Below, one piece after another: positions 5,713 through 6,327 of a DNA stretch of 6,327 nucleotides; positions within the stretch are counted from its first letter, which is position 1, and every line of letters begins with the position of its first letter. The translations under genes were made by a program, and so were the position numbers. The notes beneath the pieces were generated by a model. The model was not told where the DNA came from. It did not search any database and saw only the letters and a list, made by a program, of their open reading frames with translations. The stretch comes from ZC4RG36 sp964652205 (GTDB taxonomy: Bacteria; Chloroflexota; Anaerolineae; Aggregatilineales; Phototrophicaceae). The stretch covers positions 1 through 6,327 of the forward strand of contig CAZZAO010000200.1 in the NCBI GenBank assembly GCA_964652205.1, read 5' to 3'.

Positions 5713-5741
5713 GCTTGCCGGACGGCTTCTAGCCTCCGGCA
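5713..5741 (-). repeat. Right 29-bp inverted repeat arm
   Basis: The reverse complement of this arm matches 5555-5583 at 26 of 29 positions. It lies 37 bp downstream of the stop of the membrane-protein gene on the minus strand. Confidence 0.85.
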
Positions 5742-5778
5742 GGATAGCCGAATAGACAGAGAAAACACATGAAGCCCC

Positions 5779-6327
5779 TCAGCCACATTGAACTGGCGTT
5801 GTCTCATCGACCACGTGAGCGAAACTGCCGTCGGCAAGCTGTCGGTACAGCCCGTAGCGAATGGCCGCTGCGCCTGATTTGCGCGGCAGCGGATACAGAT
5901 CGCGCACGATCTCATTCGGCTGCCACGACGTCAGCGGACGCCGTCCGTAAACCGGCGCGCTCTGGTCGGCCTGCGCCAGCAGCGTGCCGCTCGCGTCGAG
6001 CAGGTGGACGAAGACGCTCAAATCCTGTTTCGGCGTCTGTGGCGCGGCCCAGGCGACCTTGAGCGTGATCGTTCGCGCGTCGCACGTCACCGACTGGTCG
6101 AGCGGGCCGAGCGCCGTCACTGCCCCCGGCGCGGCCAGCTCCGGCTGAGTCGTAATCTGCACCAGATTCGGCGCGACGGTGTGCAGAAAGACGGGTGTGC
6201 CAAGCTGCTGCTGCCACCACGCGACAGGTTGATTGTAGAACGTATAGTCTGGCGTGACCAGCGGCCCGGCAGCGATCAGCGCGCGAAAGTCAGCTTTGTG
6301 GCTGACCAGCCGAATGTCGCGCAGGTT
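5779..6327 (-). CDS. Partial: C-terminal extracytoplasmic domain of a membrane protein, possibly GT39-like glycosyltransferase
   Basis: The frame is open from the right edge to a TGA at 5779-5781, giving the last 182 residues of a longer protein; the N-terminus lies outside the window. The first part (NLRDIRLVSHKADFRALIAA and on through GTPVFLHTV) resembles the segment after the transmembrane helices of Chloroflexota membrane glycosyltransferases. The rest is a beta-rich domain with LSVFVHLLDASGTLLAQAD, SWQPNEIVRDLYPLP and RYGLYRQLADGS, a pattern seen repeatedly at the C-terminus of such large integral membrane proteins. No transmembrane helix or catalytic motif is inside the window, so 'glycosyltransferase' is an inference from style. 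Internal GTG/ATG codons, such as the GTG at 6162, are not the true start. It runs in the same direction as the lipoprotein gene and could share a transcript through the inverted-repeat element. Confidence 0.65.
   Translation of the reverse strand, partial: NLRDIRLVSHKADFRALIAAGPLVTPDYTFYNQPVAWWQQQLGTPVFLHTVAPNLVQITTQPELAAPGAVTALGPLDQSVTCDARTITLKVAWAAPQTPKQDLSVFVHLLDASGTLLAQADQSAPVYGRRPLTSWQPNEIVRDLYPLPRKSGAAAIRYGLYRQLADGSFAHVVDETTPVQCG

Larger units (their letters stand above)
5555..5741. mobile_element. 187-bp inverted-repeat-bounded structured element, MITE- or REP-like
   Basis: Ends 5555-5583 and 5713-5741 are inverted repeats of 29 bp, 26 identical, the outer 18 perfect. Between them are the hairpins at 5591-5609 and 5616-5628, two 9-bp tandem units at 5652-5669, and the hairpin at 5688-5705 with a T run. 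The 9-mer GCTAGAAGC occurs at 5563 and 5596 and, inverted, at 5725. No transposase is encoded, and I see no clear target-site duplication next to the ends. The architecture recalls a non-autonomous transposable element (MITE) or a composite REP-type repeat; only other copies in the genome could prove mobility. It interrupts the region between a membrane-protein gene and the lipoprotein, and reaches into the latter's signal-peptide coding sequence. Confidence 0.55.

Noticed and set aside
5683..5718. CRISPR-repeat-like unit with a GTCCCCTTCAGGGGAC core and T-rich tail
   Set aside because: The core resembles some cyanobacterial and Chloroflexota CRISPR repeats, but there is one copy only, with no spacer-repeat periodicity and no cas gene in the window.
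5555..5741. Integron attC or phage attachment site
   Set aside because: The element has palindromic parts, but no integrase is present and no attC-type R/L box arrangement is visible; the 29-bp ends fit a transposon-like repeat better.
5682..5915. Upstream extension of the lipoprotein frame to position 5915
   Set aside because: It overlaps the well-supported end of the membrane-protein gene on the same strand in another frame, and the added sequence has no signal or domain.

Overview
This GC-rich stretch comes from a bacterial chromosome, most likely a draft or metagenome-assembled genome because it contains a run of ten Ns at 4729-4738. The gene content fits a member of the Chloroflexota (Anaerolineae-like). 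The evidence for that is a lipoprotein with tandem 'LGFP-like' surface repeats behind a Pro/Thr-rich linker, a membrane-protein C-terminus with the FVHLLDxxG...SWQPxE pattern common in that phylum, and AT-rich extended -10 boxes in a high-GC background. The assignment is an inference from protein style, not from a marker gene.

Left half: an adrenodoxin-reductase/FprA-type ferredoxin-NADP+ reductase (198-1625, +) has an extended -10 promoter. It faces a YeiH/UPF0324-type putative sulfate exporter (1707-2753, -) across an 81-bp spacer holding a shared hairpin. Divergent from the exporter lies a small RDD-family membrane protein (2967-3380, +). The spacer between these two carries a good sigma70-like promoter and a 25-codon candidate ORF.

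Middle: a DadA/OrdL-type FAD-dependent amine/amino-acid oxidoreductase (3467-4615, +) follows the RDD gene. A strong terminator-like hairpin sits only 22 nt before its start codon, so read-through or attenuation is possible. Downstream is a bidirectional terminator, then CCGAGAR heptamer repeats, a perfect TTGACA box pointing into the assembly gap, and the gap itself. The adjacency of the two halves is therefore not proven.

Right half, minus strand: the C-terminal 182 residues of a larger membrane protein, probably a GT39-like glycosyltransferase, run off the right edge (5779-6327). It is followed by a secreted lipoprotein (4755-5681). Between and into these genes lies a 187-bp structured element (5555-5741) bounded by 29-bp inverted repeats (26/29 identical, 18 bp perfect) with several internal hairpins. 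It ends inside the signal-peptide coding region of the lipoprotein and appears to have replaced its native start. This is the most unusual structure in the window.

The genes do not form one pathway. They look like separate housekeeping redox, transport and envelope functions. No CRISPR array, rRNA, tRNA or transposase was recognised.
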